64,000 nucleotides of DNA from Calliopum simillimum (GCA_951812925.1 OX638368.1:620001-684000); one strand, 5' to 3'; shown: positions 22,226 to 35,844, counted from the first letter of the stretch. Numbers and translations are program-made. The notes: a model not told the origin generated them from the letters alone.

Positions 22226-23297
22226 TCGAAATATTTCAGAACACTCAAAAAATTTTGAATCTTAAAATCGATTTTTGATAGTGATTTTATTCAGCATACT
22301 TAGACTCTTGAGAGACTCTGATAAAAAAATTAGAGCCAGAAATTTTCTAAGTGGATTCGCTGAAATATTAATAATTATTAATATTATAATATTTGTATTC
22401 TGCAGCCACCTACCAAATTTTATCAAAAAATCTTACTTAACTTCTTGCCAGATATAATAAAAACACACGATATGTGTCGAAAAAAGGGTTGCGATATTGA
22501 ATGACGTTTCACTTCAACAATTCATGTTTTCAAAATATTCTTAAAACTTTGAGAGGGCGGCTATTGTAAAAGCTTATGATAGTAAAATAAATTTCAATGC
22601 ACCCAGTGCCACAAATCGAAGCAACTGTAAAGCTTGAGCACAAACCAAAAAAATATGTGGTAAGTTTTGCATGTGGTGAAACAGCACCTTCAAGAATCAC
22701 GTAGAAAATTCCATGGGCTACATCAATGGTGAATGTTAGCATATGAGTTTGCATTGCAAAGTTACAGACATAAAATTTGGCTAAAACTTTAATTTGAATT
22801 AAACATAAAACTCAAATCAAAACGTCAAGTTAACGCTTGCAACAAAACTAAAAAGATACAAATGGAAAAAGTATGACAAAAATAAAAAATAGATTCATTG
22901 AAGTTGAATTAGAACATTTGTGAATTTCATCCATGCGTATTGGTTTTTCCATTGCTGTTGCTATTTCGGACATATGGCATTAATGGTGCTCCAAAATGGA
23001 CAGCACGCAATAAATTGATTGATTTGGGTGTCACAAATGAATGGAGTTTGATGCAGCATTTAATTGATGTAAATGTAAGTAAATTGGACTTCAACGGAAT
23101 TTAAATTGAAGCTGTGATGTGTTTTAGTAAAAATATTTTTTTTTTTGTATTCACACGCACATTTTCACGCAGTTTTGCTGCATCGTAACAGCCCCTTGGG
23201 CCTAAATACAGCTAAGTCCCTGCGAAAAAAAAAAAAATAAAAGAAAAACTGGAAAAAATACAATAAAGCAAAATAATGCACACATGACAAAAAAAAA
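22226..23297. other. Non-coding; shared repeat and possible exon
   Basis: The stretch 22590-22700 matches 38358-38411 plus 38691-38760 and is an unnamed dispersed repeat. An open stretch at about 22930-23073 ends at a good splice-donor consensus (AAT|GTAAGT) and reads WTARNKLIDLGVTNEWSLM in part. I do not recognise the product, and acceptor support is weak. Confidence 0.35.
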
Positions 23298-24304
23298 ACA
23301 AGTAAGGGTGGTATCTTTGGCCTGGCCAAAAACTAAATACCCTACACTGCATTTTTAGTATATTATTAAACACTTTAATTATAAATATTATTCTTGTACA
23401 TATGTATAAGATTTTATTAAAAAAATATTTTTATTCTTCCTTAACTTCTAGGAGAGTATATGGGAAGTGCCATGCCATCGTTTCTGGGCTTACCTAGATT
23501 TTGTGTAGAGCTTGCATTTACTATTCTGAGTAGTTGAGTAAAATTCAGTTAGGTTTTCGTAAAAAAATCCTTCAGTGTAGCATTTTGAAACTTTCGTTTA
23601 TATGGGAGGTGCCACGCCCTCTAGTTCTACTTCGCCTCCATTTTGCCTAGGATTTGCAATTAATGTTCTTAGTCCTTAGGTGAAATTTGGTTGGATTTTC
23701 TCAAAAAACACTTTCAGTTTCTCATTTTGATTATATGGGAGGTGCCACGCATTCTAATCCTACTTTGCCTACCTTTTGCTCATAGTTTGCAATTAATGTT
23801 CTTAGTGTTTGAGTGAAATTTAGTTGAACTATCTTAAAAAGCACTTTCAGTATAACATTTTGAAACTTTTGCTTACATGTGAGGTGCCACGCCCTCTTGT
23901 TCGAATTCGCCTAGTTTTTGCTCAGAGCTTGTACTTACTATCCCTAGTATTTGCGTGTATTGTGCTTGTATTATTGCAAATAGTGCCTTTTTTATTGCAT
24001 TTTGAATATATTTTTTGTATGGGCGGTAGGCGTGTCCGTTGACCGATTTCGCTCATTCAATCCCCTTAGCTTACTTTGACGACGAAGGTAGAATACCAAA
24101 TTTCATTGAATTATGTTGCTCAGTTTTCCAATAAAATGTATTTCCACACACACCCAGCCAGCCAGCCAGACAGACGGACATGGTTATATCGACTCAGGAG
24201 GTGACGCTGATCAAGAATATATATAATTTTCCATACCTGCCACGTTGTCTTCTCTGCGTTACAAACGGAAGGACAAAGTGAACATACCCTGGGTGTAGGG
24301 TATA
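23298..24304 (-). mobile_element. DINE-1/Helentron-like repeat, copy 2
   Basis: This is an uninterrupted copy in minus orientation. It begins (plus strand) with CAAGTAAGGGTGG and the palindromic TTTGGCCTGGCCAAA. It contains four GGGAGGTGCCACGCCCTCT-type blocks and the GACAGACGGACATGG core, and ends with ACATACCCTGGGTGTAGGGT. It has no coding capacity. Confidence 0.85.
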
Positions 24305-26170
24305 AAAAAAAAAAAATAAAAAAATGAAGAAAGGATTATGATTTCCATTTGAATAACACTCCAGCAGAGTCCTTTTTTGCAACTCATTTAAATTCAATTT
24401 TTTATTTTAATATTTTTTTCTTTCTGTGTAGTTATCCTGGCTTGTTATAATGTTGTTGAAAAAGAAAAACCCAATTTAATTTTCAAATGACTATTTTAAG
24501 CCTAAGGGAAAGAAGATAATCCTTTCCTTTGACAAAAAAAAAAGAATGTCAGAGCGCATCCCTTTCCCTCGAGTTCATTCATTGAAAATAAAGATAAAAA
24601 AATGAGTAACAAAAATACAAAAACAAACATGAAGGTGTCAAGGATTTTTTTATTTTTTTTTTGCCACACACACAACGAAGCAAAATGAGAATTTTGGCAT
24701 AAGAAGAATTTGGTGGATACGTAAAAATGTTATGCCAATTGTTGACCCTTTTTCAATTTCAGGCTTTTTCTTCATCATGGCACACTTCCTACTTTCATTA
24801 ACCCAAATATCCTGTGCTGTTTTCATATTTTTTTTTTCTTTGTTACTAGAGATTTGTGTTGTTTTTGTTTTGTCTGTAGTTTTTTTTTGCCTTAACAGAG
24901 AGTTTAACATAACAATTGTTGCTATTTTTGCTCAAAGCCCCTAGGCGAAAAATCACAGGAAGTGAAATAAGTAAAGCAGGACTATTGAAGAATCCCATTT
25001 CTATTTGCTTCATAAATCTTCTTTGACTTAGGTTTGAGCTGAGCCTGTGGGTGTGCCATTTCATGTGAGTGTGTTAGTGCAGGCAGCTTTCACACACTTT
25101 TACTTTGACAGCTTTAAGTTGACGAAGGTCCTCGTTTGGCAATAAGATGATTTTATTCACACTATTTAGAACGTGATTTACATCAATTTATGTTGTAGAC
25201 ATTTTCAAACGTATGAACGTGTAATATTTCCTTTTGGGGCCATTTAAATTTTTTGGGCGTTCCCACGTGGGATTAGAGACTGTAAATTTTGGGGAAAATT
25301 CGTTTAAAGTATATATGAAAAGATTAACATTTCTGATTAGCATGTCAACGCTATAAAACGGCCGATCCACGATTCTTGGAAAATTGCTTGGGCATGTGAC
25401 TTTTAATCTGCAGACACTTGCAATCTTCATTGAAGGTATCTAACTCACCTTAGGAAAAAATCCTTACGCTTATGATTTATAAATAAAACTGCGACACTAA
25501 CAATATGCTACTAATGATGCTTTTCTTGGCCCTTAATATGGCCAGAATTAAGGCAGCTTATTTCCACACAGCAGCGCACAAGAGCAGGAAGTCTTACAGG
25601 AAAAAAGAAAAAACATTACACAATTTGCTGTGCAGCGCAGCACCGGCACTCGATTTATGCGCTAGTTGAAAATCAACAAAGCAAAAAGCTGTGAGATGAA
25701 GCCAATAAAGCGCCTAAAAGTATGCAGCGAGTGGTGTTATAATGAAAGCATAGAAAGCAGCAGCAGCTAGGGTTTAACGTTTTTCCGAAGCTTAACTGAA
25801 AGTCGAGTCAATAAAATAAACACGGCGAATAGGCGGATAAAAAAAAGTGTAGGAAAACAATTTTCGATTTCCGCACTTCTACGCTTGATTGAGAGAGAAA
25901 TAAGTTCAAGGATACTTAAGGATATTGTCGATTTAAGGTGAAAATTACTCGGCTGGAATAAGTTTTTCTTGCTTTTATTTTATTTAATGTTTCTTTCTTT
26001 CTCTTTCTTAAATCGTTCTGCTAAATTGCTTAAATTATTATTGAACACTTAGAAATAATTAGGACTGAGGTCAAAAAGTTTTGCTCGCTTAATCGATATC
26101 CTTAAAAAATTTATGTCTCTGTATGTTCATATATGAATGCTATGTCTCAGAGGATGTGCATTTGTGTTAA
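24305..26170. other. Non-coding, AT-rich
   Basis: No gene supported. Frames at 24650-25064 read A-rich low-complexity sequence. Confidence 0.4.
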
Positions 26171-27157
26171 CACTCAAATCCACATCATGGGTAAAATTTA
26201 CCCATGCGAAGTTTGTTTTCGAAATAATTCGCTAAAAAGCGAACAAAAAAACGAAGTAAGCGCATGTAAATTACCTCACTGTATTCTCCTTTTGTTGTGG
26301 GCTCTGTCGCAAGCGGTCGTCGTCGGTTGTCGGAGGTATGGCGTTTTAATTTTTTTTTCGGGTAAATTTTACCCATGTTGTGGACTTATGTAAGTTTTTT
26401 TTTTTTTTCGTTTTGATTGAAAATAGTGAAAAATGGCACGAAAAAGAGTAAAACATGAGGACGAAATAATTAAAATTTTGAAAAAAATTGAATTCTCATT
26501 GTTTTAACCAAAGTTAAAAAGCAGATACCAAATCACACAACTTCGAAAAAGTTTGAAGGAGCTTATAATGAAAATTTTTTCGTACTTTTAGTCCACTCTG
26601 AAAACAACCAATGTTGTACTAGAAAAACCTGTCAGATGTTTCTAATATCCGGCAAAAAAAGACCGAAAAACTAAAAACCTTTGAATTTGGTGTAAAAAAC
26701 CTTTTTGCTCTGAGCATAGGGCTATGATTTGAAGTACATGCACATCCTTATTTGTGTTATTTTTTTGGTACTTTTTTATGAGCTTGTATCAAAAATTTTT
26801 AAATGTTATTTAATTGAATTGATAATAATATAAAAAAACTTTATTTTATTTATATGAAAAATGTAATTTGTTACAAAAAACATTATATATATATTTTTTT
26901 TTTGTGTTTCAAAAAATTGCCAATGAATTAATGTAAAAATTATTTATTTTCAAAGTTTTCTTAAAATATATGTAAAAAACACCAGATATGACTTATTTTC
27001 CTTTCAATTCACCTTGGTATTAGATTGCTAAGGTAGAAATAACTAAGTTTCGTTAAAAATTTGGGATATTGACCAAAACAGAATGTTTTTAAGTTATGGG
27101 TAAAATTTACCCATGATGTGGACTTGTGTTGCTAAAAATATGTTGGGGAGATGAGGG
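26171..27157 (+). mobile_element. piggyBac-like element between TTAA sites
   Basis: TTAA lies at 26167-26170 and 27158-27161. The ends read inward as CACTCA and CCCTCA. A longer inverted block, TCCACATCATGGGTAAA on both arms, sits 7 bp in from the left end but about 32 bp in from the right. An asymmetric spacer of this kind is typical of piggyBac ends. That block contains a palindrome with arms CATGGGTAAA/TTTACCCATG around a central A. A third copy lies inside at about 26359-26389. A short frame at 26432-26503 starts MARKRVKHEDEIIKILKKIE and could be the N-terminus of a lost transposase. No catalytic domain remains. Confidence 0.6.
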
Positions 27158-28513
27158 TTAATAAGAAATGTAACTTAAAGAACTGAATTTGAAACACCTA
27201 TTTTGAACATGATTTTCGTGCTGTCTTTTGTATGGAGATGTGAGTTCTGATAAATCTTAAAACCTCTTATGTCTCTTAAAAGTATCATTACTATATTATA
27301 AAATCCCTTTTTAAATAATATCGATATCTTTTTTATGCCGCATAGAACGCCTACTTCTTTTAGATGACAATCAGTTTGGAATTTTAATTTGGCTTTATTT
27401 CATTAAAAATATAGGCTTTAATTTATTTTAGAAATATGAAATAAAGCCCATGAAAACTCAAATGACATAATAACATTTATTGAAATCAAATATCGCCCAC
27501 TACTATATAAAATATGGTGGGATCTTTGGGCTTAACAGAGTTCAAACGACCCGTGCATATAGATGTCACATACGAAAAGAGAATGAATCTTTTGCCTTAC
27601 TGAAAGTAGGTTGCCGTTGATTCTGGACACGAAAAGTTTGTCATTTAGCTTTGTTTTTGATGAAAACTAGGGTGTTTTATTATATATATCGAAAATTAGG
27701 TTTTTTCGAGGTTTTAAGTCGAAATGTATGTAGTTCCAGATTTAGTGTTGAACAGTAGGATATCTCTCTAGTTTTAAAATGTTTATGTCTCTTAAAGTAG
27801 GATGATTCATGAAGTATTTATCAATTATGAAACATTATACTTTTGCATAGAAGATCCTACTTTTCTTTAAAAAATATCCAGGGCTTTTTTTTCGTCAGAG
27901 GCGTTGAGAAACATCTTACTCTTCGATGAAATTTTCAAACTTCCTACTTTTTACTTAGTTTTCATAAGACAAATGAATCATCCTTCTTTTCGTTTGGTGT
28001 TGGTAAATATTCGAAAAATAATTAAAAAATGTTTGTTTTTCCTTGCAAGCTTCTATGTGTGGGTTTTGTTTTTAAATGAAAATCCTATTGAAAGCTTCAA
28101 AATCATAAAATCAAAGGAATTGTTTACTTAATATCAAGTTTAAAGTTCACCATTAATATGTGTGCGTACTCGTTTAAACTGTGCTGACTTTATTTGTGTT
28201 TGACACGCCAACTTGATCCTAATGTCTTCATCTTGAAATCAACCATTCAGCCAGCCTGCCAGCCTTTTATTTACTCATTAAAAATTCCTTTTATATGCGC
28301 CTGTGAGCATAATTTAAGCGTATTCCCAATACACGTAAACAGATGCGCAAAACCCCATACTCAAACGCGCACACTTATTTACTAAATGCCGTTTAGCGGA
28401 AAATCGTTGCCTTTCTTACACTTGCGTGAAAACACAAACACGCACTTTGCATACCGCTACATTTGTCACACCTACATTTATACATATACATACAATTGTA
28501 TGAAATGTATGTG
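27158..28513. other. Non-coding, AT-rich
   Basis: No supported gene. Frames such as 27904-28131 have no recognisable domain. Confidence 0.4.
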
Positions 28514-28859
28514 CCCAATGGGGAATGGAGCGCATCAATAGCGCTTCTGAAGCGCTCTTAAGCAGCAGTGAAGCGCATCTCTCGTATCCAAAAGCGCTGA
28601 AATTAACAATGGCATGTCATTGGAAGGAAGCGCTTCATTCTCGCTACCAGAAATGCTCTTTGGATGCACTTTGTTCTCGCTATCAGAAATGCTCCTTAGA
28701 TACTATTTGGATGACAATAAAAAATATTTAAAAAAAAAAAACTAAAATATAAAGCTGCCTATTCCTTCCTATAGCGCAGAAAATATGCGCTCTTTAGATG
28801 CGAGAAGGACGCGTATCGCTATTGCATCTTGGGGTTGCGCATCGAAATTTTCTGTTGGG
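28514..28859. mobile_element. Small GCGC-rich repeat with CCCAA ends
   Basis: It starts CCCAATGGGGAATGGAGCGC and ends TTCTGTTGGG, with GATGCGC near both ends in inverted orientation. AGCGCTT or AAGCGC recurs at least six times. A ~33-bp unit is tandemly repeated (CGCTACCAGAAATGCTC at about 28645, CGCTATCAGAAATGCTC at about 28677). It resembles the CCCAAG-ended family in its termini and AGCGCTT content, but the interior differs. Confidence 0.55.
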
Positions 28860-30929
28860 TGTGTGCTTGCTTGTTTGTGTGGCTGTGTGCTCAAATGTCG
28901 ATTTCGGTAATGTCTGCAAAATGCGGTATTTGCTGAAAAATTCTAAAAAATCACCAAAATATTAAAATAAATAAAAATAATTTTGTTTTTTTTTTTTTCG
29001 CAAAGCATTCGCCTAAATGCTTTTTTACGTCTCTGAGTGCTTTGTTGTACGCAAGAAGGGCGTGGAACTTGGTGCAAATGCAAATGAGTTTCGCGAGAAA
29101 AAACACAACACCACACAACGATATAAATACTTGTTGGAGGTGGTGTAGTGGCACCCGATACACTTTGGCACACTGACACTGAATTATGCATTGAATGTAA
29201 GTGTAAAAAGCTTTGCATACTTTTGAGCTGTTGCTAAATTATGCATTTTTAAAGGCCTAAAAAATGTGCCATAATTAAATAAATTTATTGAAATCGAGCA
29301 CAATTCATGAGCGTATAAAAATTTTTTTTTTTTAATGTGAATTAATTTGATTAAAAAATTGTCAATTCAAATAAATACTGGAAATTGCGCGCAATTTGAA
29401 AAAATAAAAATGAAAATAAAAAATTAAATAAATTAATTAGAGTATTTAATATTAACGCCATTTTGACATTTTAAATATGTGATTCGAAATCACTTTTATT
29501 AATATACCTTCATATTTATTAATATCTACAATATTATTTATTTATGTAATTCACTTAGCAGTTATTGAAACAACAAAAAAAACGTTTAAGTAATTTCAAC
29601 TTCACAACAATTTAATCAACATAAATAAGCGCTTGATTTTCTGTTTTATGTTGATTTTTTCTGGCAAAAAAAAAAAAAAATTTATGAAAAACACAATTCA
29701 GATTTAAATCTCTACATTTCCATCATTTCGTATTGATTGCTAGATTAATTAATGATTTTCCCTTAAAAGTCTTTTAGCTTCTAGTGCAGTTTTGGAATAT
29801 TTGAATTTATATTTTTATTTCTTATCAAGTCAGTCATTTGATTTGAATATTGGTAATGTCAAGTGCATTTCGTTGAAATTAAAAAAGTATCAATATGCAT
29901 TAAATCCGAAAATTAGTTTTTTACTTTTCAGTCCTCAATCAGCAGGATTTGCTTAAATTTTGTAAATTTTAAACAATTAGAGTTCCTAAAAAATTCTTCC
30001 AAAAAATGAAACCAAATAAACTTGTTAAGCCGTAAATTTCAAATACCATTTCAAATGCCATAAAATAAATTAAATCCGATTTTTTTCCACTGGCATTCAG
30101 CAAAAGCTTCATAGTTATTTATACTGATTTTGTTAACGGATAAAATGCGTTACAACTACAACTACCATAACTAAATATTAAAATTCCTAAAAAACTTCTA
30201 TTTATAGATATCTCTTTTAGTTATTGGCAAAAGTTCTACTATTATATTTTTATTTCACATTAAATGCAAAACAATGAAAACAAATAAAAACAATTGTGGT
30301 TTTAGTATCCACAAAATACGAGAAATAATAAATTTGAGTACTTTTCGGTTGTCTAAAAAATTTAGCATTTACTTCCGTTTCAAATATATGTTTGCATTAG
30401 TACGAAATTCCATGCAAAGTGGACTTTTTCAGATATTTTTACCCATCACATAATCTGTGCATACCAGTGGTGGATCCAGGAATGGGCTATAGGGGCTAAA
30501 GCCTCCCATAAGCTCTAAATTGTGATTGTAGATCAAAGGCAATGATCAATTAGATCGCTAAATCGACGTCCTGTCTCCCAACTTAAGCCCCCCCCGTAGT
30601 CGAATCCCGTAGCTGACACTGCAGCCTACGTATGGTATAATCCCACATTTTTTCTTTCTTTTTTGGATTTGCTCATATTGAAGTATGCATACTTGTATGT
30701 ATAATTATTTGCATGCGTTTATGTTTATAGAATTCTAATTGATTTTTTTGTTTGAATAAAATAACAATAGTTTTATTCAAACTAGATATTTTAAATTCCA
30801 AACTGAAATAGTAAAAAATTTAGCGTAATACCATGCCTTCAAATGCATAAACCGGAAGTGATTATTTTTATTGAATTTTGCATGAATGTGTTAGTGAGAA
30901 AAATAGAATGTGAATAACTGTAGCCACAT
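28860..30929. other. Non-coding, AT-rich
   Basis: Long AT-rich stretch with A and T runs. At 30471 a CCAGTGGTGGATCCAGGAAT end resembles the terminus of some hAT elements, but no partner end was found. No gene seen. Confidence 0.4.
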
Positions 30930-31686
30930 CCCATGTGGAAAGTGTCAAGCGCTTCTTGCGAAAGCAGTTGGTCTCATAGAAATTATTGTAAGAAGCGCTT
31001 ACACAAGGATTTTTTGCAAGGCTGCAGAAAGTATTTGATAAGCAAATTCTGCTTAGAAACAAATGTTCGTTTTAATATTTGTGTAGTATTTAAAAAAAGA
31101 GAAAGAGAGAGAACAAAATTTAAAAACAAAAAAAAAAATTGTTTAAATTTAAGTTTTATCCACAAGTTTACCATGGACCCGAGTTTGAATGCTACCGCGG
31201 GCAAATTTTCTTTTATTGTTTTTTTTTTTTATTCTGTTTTATTTTTCTAATTTTTTTATTTATTTATTTTTGTTGAATTGAATTGAAATTAAATACAAAA
31301 TAATTTTTTGTAAAGCTGCATGAAGAAAGCACTCGAATATCAAATTTTGTTTGGAGAGGCATTTTTATTTTATTTTCTTCATTATGTTAATATACAAATT
31401 TCAGGTATAAAATCATATTCGTTAGTGATCTAGAATTGCAACAAATCTGTAATTGTAAGTAAAAATAATAAGTTTCTCTTTCTAGGTTCAAATCCTTCTG
31501 CGGTCTTCAGTTCGTTTCTTTTTTTTTAATTGAAAAAACGCTTACCGCCGCATTACAAATAAGCGCTTCAAATGGCCCTTTGCTGTGATGCTCGGTAGTT
31601 TTTAGATCGCGTATACCTTAGGACATGCAATGTTTAAAAGAAATCTTTTTCACACACTTCTTTTCAAGCACTCCTTTTTAACATGG
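30930..31686 (+). mobile_element. CCCA-ended repeat related to R1 (R4)
   Basis: The ends are CCCATGTGGAAAG and, inverted, CCCATGTTAAAAAGG. Shared landmarks with R1 are AAGCGCTTAC..AAGG...TTTTTTGCAAGGCTGCAGAAAG, a TTGAATTGAATTGAAATTAA stretch, GTTCAAATCC (a B-box remnant at about 31485), AAAAAACGCTTACCGCCGCA and AATAAGCGCTTCAAA. It is clearly diverged and has no protein frame. Confidence 0.6.
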
Positions 31687-33410
31687 GATAGGAATTGGAG
31701 TGTTGCAAATGAACGAATTTTTAAATAAGTATTAACGTGCACTTAGCGTGAGTAATTCTAAAGTTCAAAAACTCAAAAGCAGCTTTATCTTTTCGGCATT
31801 AATAGATTTTAAAAACCCTTATTGATATGCAAGACAGCAGAAGCGCTGATCAGCACTTATTGCAGCTATCTGGCTCAACAATCAAAAAGCTTCGAAATGG
31901 CCCTCGGAAAAATTCATCGATGAGGGAAAAAGCATCAGTAGAACAGATCTAAGGCAAATCATTGATTGAATATTGTTTTGTCTTACATGTTAATTTTTGG
32001 TTTTTTTTTTTTTTTTTTGGAAAAATCGTATTTTCAAGTTTAGGATTAAACTCAGGCAAACTTTTTTTTTAAGGTATGTTACGTCGAAGCTTACAAAACG
32101 ACAAACAAAAAAAAAAAAATTTTAGCATGGATTATGGAAACTATATTAGACTAGTAAGAGAACATATTTAAATTTTTATAAAAAAAGGAAACAAAGGTCA
32201 GTTAATAATATTGATTTTATCAAACAATGTTAGTACACAGAAATCCTGAAGTTGGAAACAAACATAAAAATTTTGTCATAGAGAGAAGTTTTTGTTTTCC
32301 TCAATTTCTTAAAAAGTAAACTTCGTAAGTAATTTTTTTCAAAAAGTTAAGGAAATCTTCAAAGAAAATTCAAAAGTTCCAACTAAACAGGAAAATCTTC
32401 TAAGGCTAAAAAAATTAAATTTCAGGCAAACTAATCAATGACATCATTAAAATTATTAACACAAGAAATAAACGAGGGTAAACTCTGGAGCATTTTGGTG
32501 CTGCCCCTCTTTCGTTTTCAACTTTTAGCGCGCAACAGAGTAATTTACCAAATAAATAAATTTTCATTTTCAAAAGTTTTCACTTTTATGTGATTTCAAA
32601 GAAAATTTCGCTAGCGGCAACATTGAAACTTTCGCTCGCTCTGTCTGTGACTGAATAATTCAATATGGCAGGGCAAATAGAAGCCTACACTGCACACTGG
32701 CACAGTTATGTATCGTAAGACAACAACAACAGCAAGGCAACTAAACAAAGTCAGCCTGTTTTTTACACGTTTTTTTTTTTGTTTTTATTTTTTGTATATT
32801 TCCTTAAAGCCCCAATGGCAACATTTATATTTTCTCAGTTTATTTATTTTTTTATTTCTATGTTGTTGTTTTAATTATTTGCCATTAAAGAAAACAGCAA
32901 CAACAGCGAAAAAAAGCGTTGATTTGCAGAAAGCAGTTAAAGGATCTCCCTAAAGACTTTCATTGCTGTATTAAGGGAACGAATGCGACGCACAAAGCAC
33001 ATATAAAAGTTAACTGTAATTCGCATTGTGAGACGTGCTCAAGTGCGAAGGTCTGCGTATTGAATAAAGGATCAAAGTTTTATTGAGTGCCATGTACGTT
33101 TATCCTGAGGAAGTGTTGTGTGAGGTGTTATGCTCAAGGTCGTCGTTTTTAATGCGCTCATAAACAATAATACAAATTTACTGTGTCTAATTAAACGGAG
33201 GATCTGTAATTGAGTCATTATCTCTTATTGCTTCCTTATTATTGCAAGAGTTTTAAGGATATTTGGGAAAAATTTTCGTGGTGAATATAATGCTAGTTAT
33301 AATGAAATTTTTAGCAATATGGAGCATGCTGAAGGTTTTACAGATAGGATATGTAATTAAGTTGCTGACCTTTTTAACTATTTTATTTAATGAAAATGGT
33401 GCAATTTATT
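31687..33410. other. Non-coding, AT-rich
   Basis: No gene supported. The sequence around 32700-32950 has T and CAA runs that produce open frames without domains. Confidence 0.4.
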
Positions 33411-34070
33411 TTATTCAAAGTATTGCCCATCGCTAGTCACTACTTTTTCCCATCTTTCTGGCAATTTATGGATTCCATCTCAGAAAAATTGCGCCGGCTT
33501 AGCGGCCAAAAACGAATCGAGCCAATTTTCGATATCTTAAACTTAAGTGAGGCGTATTCCTGATAGGGCATTCTGCATCGATCGGAGCAAATGGTAGTAT
33601 TATGGTGCAAAGTCTGGGCTATAAGGCGGGTGAGGAAAAATTTCCCATCCGTTGTTTTCCGTTGTTTTCCAGGTATTTTTTGACTGGGGCAGCAATATGT
33701 GGACGAGCGTTATCGTGGTGGAAAATGATTGAATCGTGTCTGGTGGCATACGTTGGCAGCTCTGTCTGGATTTTCTGCTTCAATCGGATCAATTGTTGAC
33801 GATAGATGTGAGTATTCATGGTTTGGCCACCTGGCAACAGCTCATAATGGATCACACCAGCTGGTCCTGACCAGGACGTTCTTTGTCTTCGACATCAAAA
33901 TCACCACTTTTAAACCGTCAAAACCACTCACGACAGCTTGATTCAGCTGGAGCATAGTCCCCATAAATTTCTACAAGAATGCGATGACTTTCGGCAGCTG
34001 TTTTCTTTGAAATATATTAGTGAAGTAAAACTTCCCGCAAATGTTGCTTTTTCGGCACGAACTCGGACAT
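33411..34070 (-). pseudogene. mariner (DD34D-type) transposase, dead
   Basis: This is a transposase for TA-target cut-and-paste movement. On the minus strand the first ATG is at 34070 (MSEFVPKKQHLREVLLH), followed by a stop, then KTAAESHRILVEIYGDYAPA, another stop and GDFDVEDKERPGQ. A large internal deletion at about 33885 joins this directly to sequence before HYELLPGG, so the first catalytic Asp region is missing. The second catalytic motif HHDNARPH is present (about 33715). A 10-bp tandem duplication (33660-33680) shifts the frame. Then YSPDFAP is followed by a stop and Tyr where Ser-Asp is expected, so the third Asp is lost too. More stops precede the end WEKVVTSDGQYFE (33414). I could not find clear terminal inverted repeats. 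Confidence 0.88.
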
Positions 34071-34800
34071 TTTGGAGCACAGTAAAATTTATGATGCGGA
34101 TGAAAATTTTTGCAGAGTTGTTGACAGATGCCTAAGCTTCAGATATGACGTTTCTGATCTAACATTTAAGTCACCATGTATTGATGGCGACATCTTTTGA
34201 AAAACGAAAGAAATTAATGCACACACCCAATAAATTCAGTTTATGGCAACCGTTTCGGGAGCGAGTACACTCCGAGAATAATTTTGAGGCATATTTCTCC
34301 ACTCCTGTAGAATAATTCGAAATGGATAATTGAATCGGTCTTTTTTTAAAAGGGGATGTGTGTCGCTCTGTAGAGAATTATTCTTTTGCTTTTTTGTCAC
34401 TGTGGCGACGGCACTGGTTGGTTTATCTATTCTCCAAGTACGCAGATTACTGCTTACTATTATTGTTAGTTAACTTTCATCACTAAAATCGCACTAAAAT
34501 AAGGTTTACCAAACTTATGAGGGTTTTTCTTAAATTTGTCATAAGATTTAATTTCGTCACATATCCCCTTTTAAAAATGACAGATTCAATTGCTTGACGA
34601 AGTTAAATAAGATCTGATTATGCACTAAAACACTACATACTGTGGCATAAACAAAAAAAAAAAAAAATAAAAAAATGCACCAACAGTAGATCGAAAGAAT
34701 ATTTTTATGGATGTTAAAGAGATAAATACAAAAATTAATTTTGTAAAATGTGATGAAAATGGATGTTTTATATTCTCTTGCCGCACACAAAAAAAAGGGG
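34071..34800. other. Non-coding
   Basis: No feature supported; an A-run lies at about 34652-34674. Confidence 0.4.
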
Positions 34801-35590
34801 CATATTCAGCCCAATTCTAAACAAAAATTTCTTGGAAGTTTTTTCTCTTTTCCCTTTTCTCATATTCTGAATAAAAAAATTTCACTTTTCTCCTATTCTA
34901 AACGAACTTCGAAAATTTGAAAAACATTTTAGCGTAAAAAGTAGGCATCACGAACTTGAAAAAAAGGGAACATGTAATTCTATTTCTTGAGAGTTTTTTC
35001 CTCAATAATTTGTGAGGGAATAATGTGAAAAATGTTGATATTGAAGTAGTTTAACTTTCTTCAAAGTGAATTCGTAATTTCTTGATATTCAAAAGAAAAT
35101 AATAATGGCGAGTACAGGGGTCAGGTCCATCAGCGAAATAAATCTTGAGTTCATAATCACACAGTTCCAAATATGTACGAGTATACATATATCTAAGTTT
35201 TACGAAATAACAACAAAATAGGTCAATGCAATAAGTTTCCTTTTCTGTTGTAGTAAGACCATCTATACAAATCATGTGGAAATAAAACGTCCTTGTGCTT
35301 CGTTCGCATGATTGATCAGCTAATCAAAAAATTTACAACTTCGGGTGTATTTTACCTGAACCATTCGTCTTTTCTGCTGTGCTAGCAATATTTATCAACC
35401 TTGCACTTCTAAAAACATTTAACTAAAGCTGAATAGGGCTAGAGAAAAGTGATATTTCCTTATTCATTTCATACCTTTAATCTGAACCCAAAATTTTTAT
35501 AATCCTTTTTTGGTTCCCACCTTATACCTTTTTGTTGTAAAAGAACCTTTATTTATTAAGCTATAGATTTGCAAATTTAATAATGAAGCC

Positions 35591-35707
35591 TGGGGCTGAA
35601 TCGCCGTAACGTACAGTTTGTGACGCAAAATCTTGTGTTTTTTGCATGCATTTCGCATTAGAAAAACATGATTTTACGTCACAAGTTGATGCGGTGATTC
35701 GACCCCC
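35591..35707. mobile_element. Short MITE, ~117 bp
   Basis: Inverted arms of about 40 bp: GGGGCTGAATCGCCGTAACG on the left against GGGGTCGAATCACCGCATCA on the right end read inward, then TTGTGACGCAAAATC against TTGTGACGTAAAATC. It is nearly a pure hairpin with no coding potential. Confidence 0.8.
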
Positions 35708-35844
35708 TATTTATGTATGTACGTATTTCATATTAGATGATATGCCAGTTGGATTTAAAGAGCACCAACTTTTTTAAGCTTGCAATTTCCGAATAAATTT
35801 ATGCCGAAAAATCATAATTAGAAAGATTCCTGTTTTAACTACAC

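Noticed and set aside
30471..30620. hAT element starting CCAGTGGTGGATCC
   Set aside because: No matching inverted end or 8-bp duplication was found.
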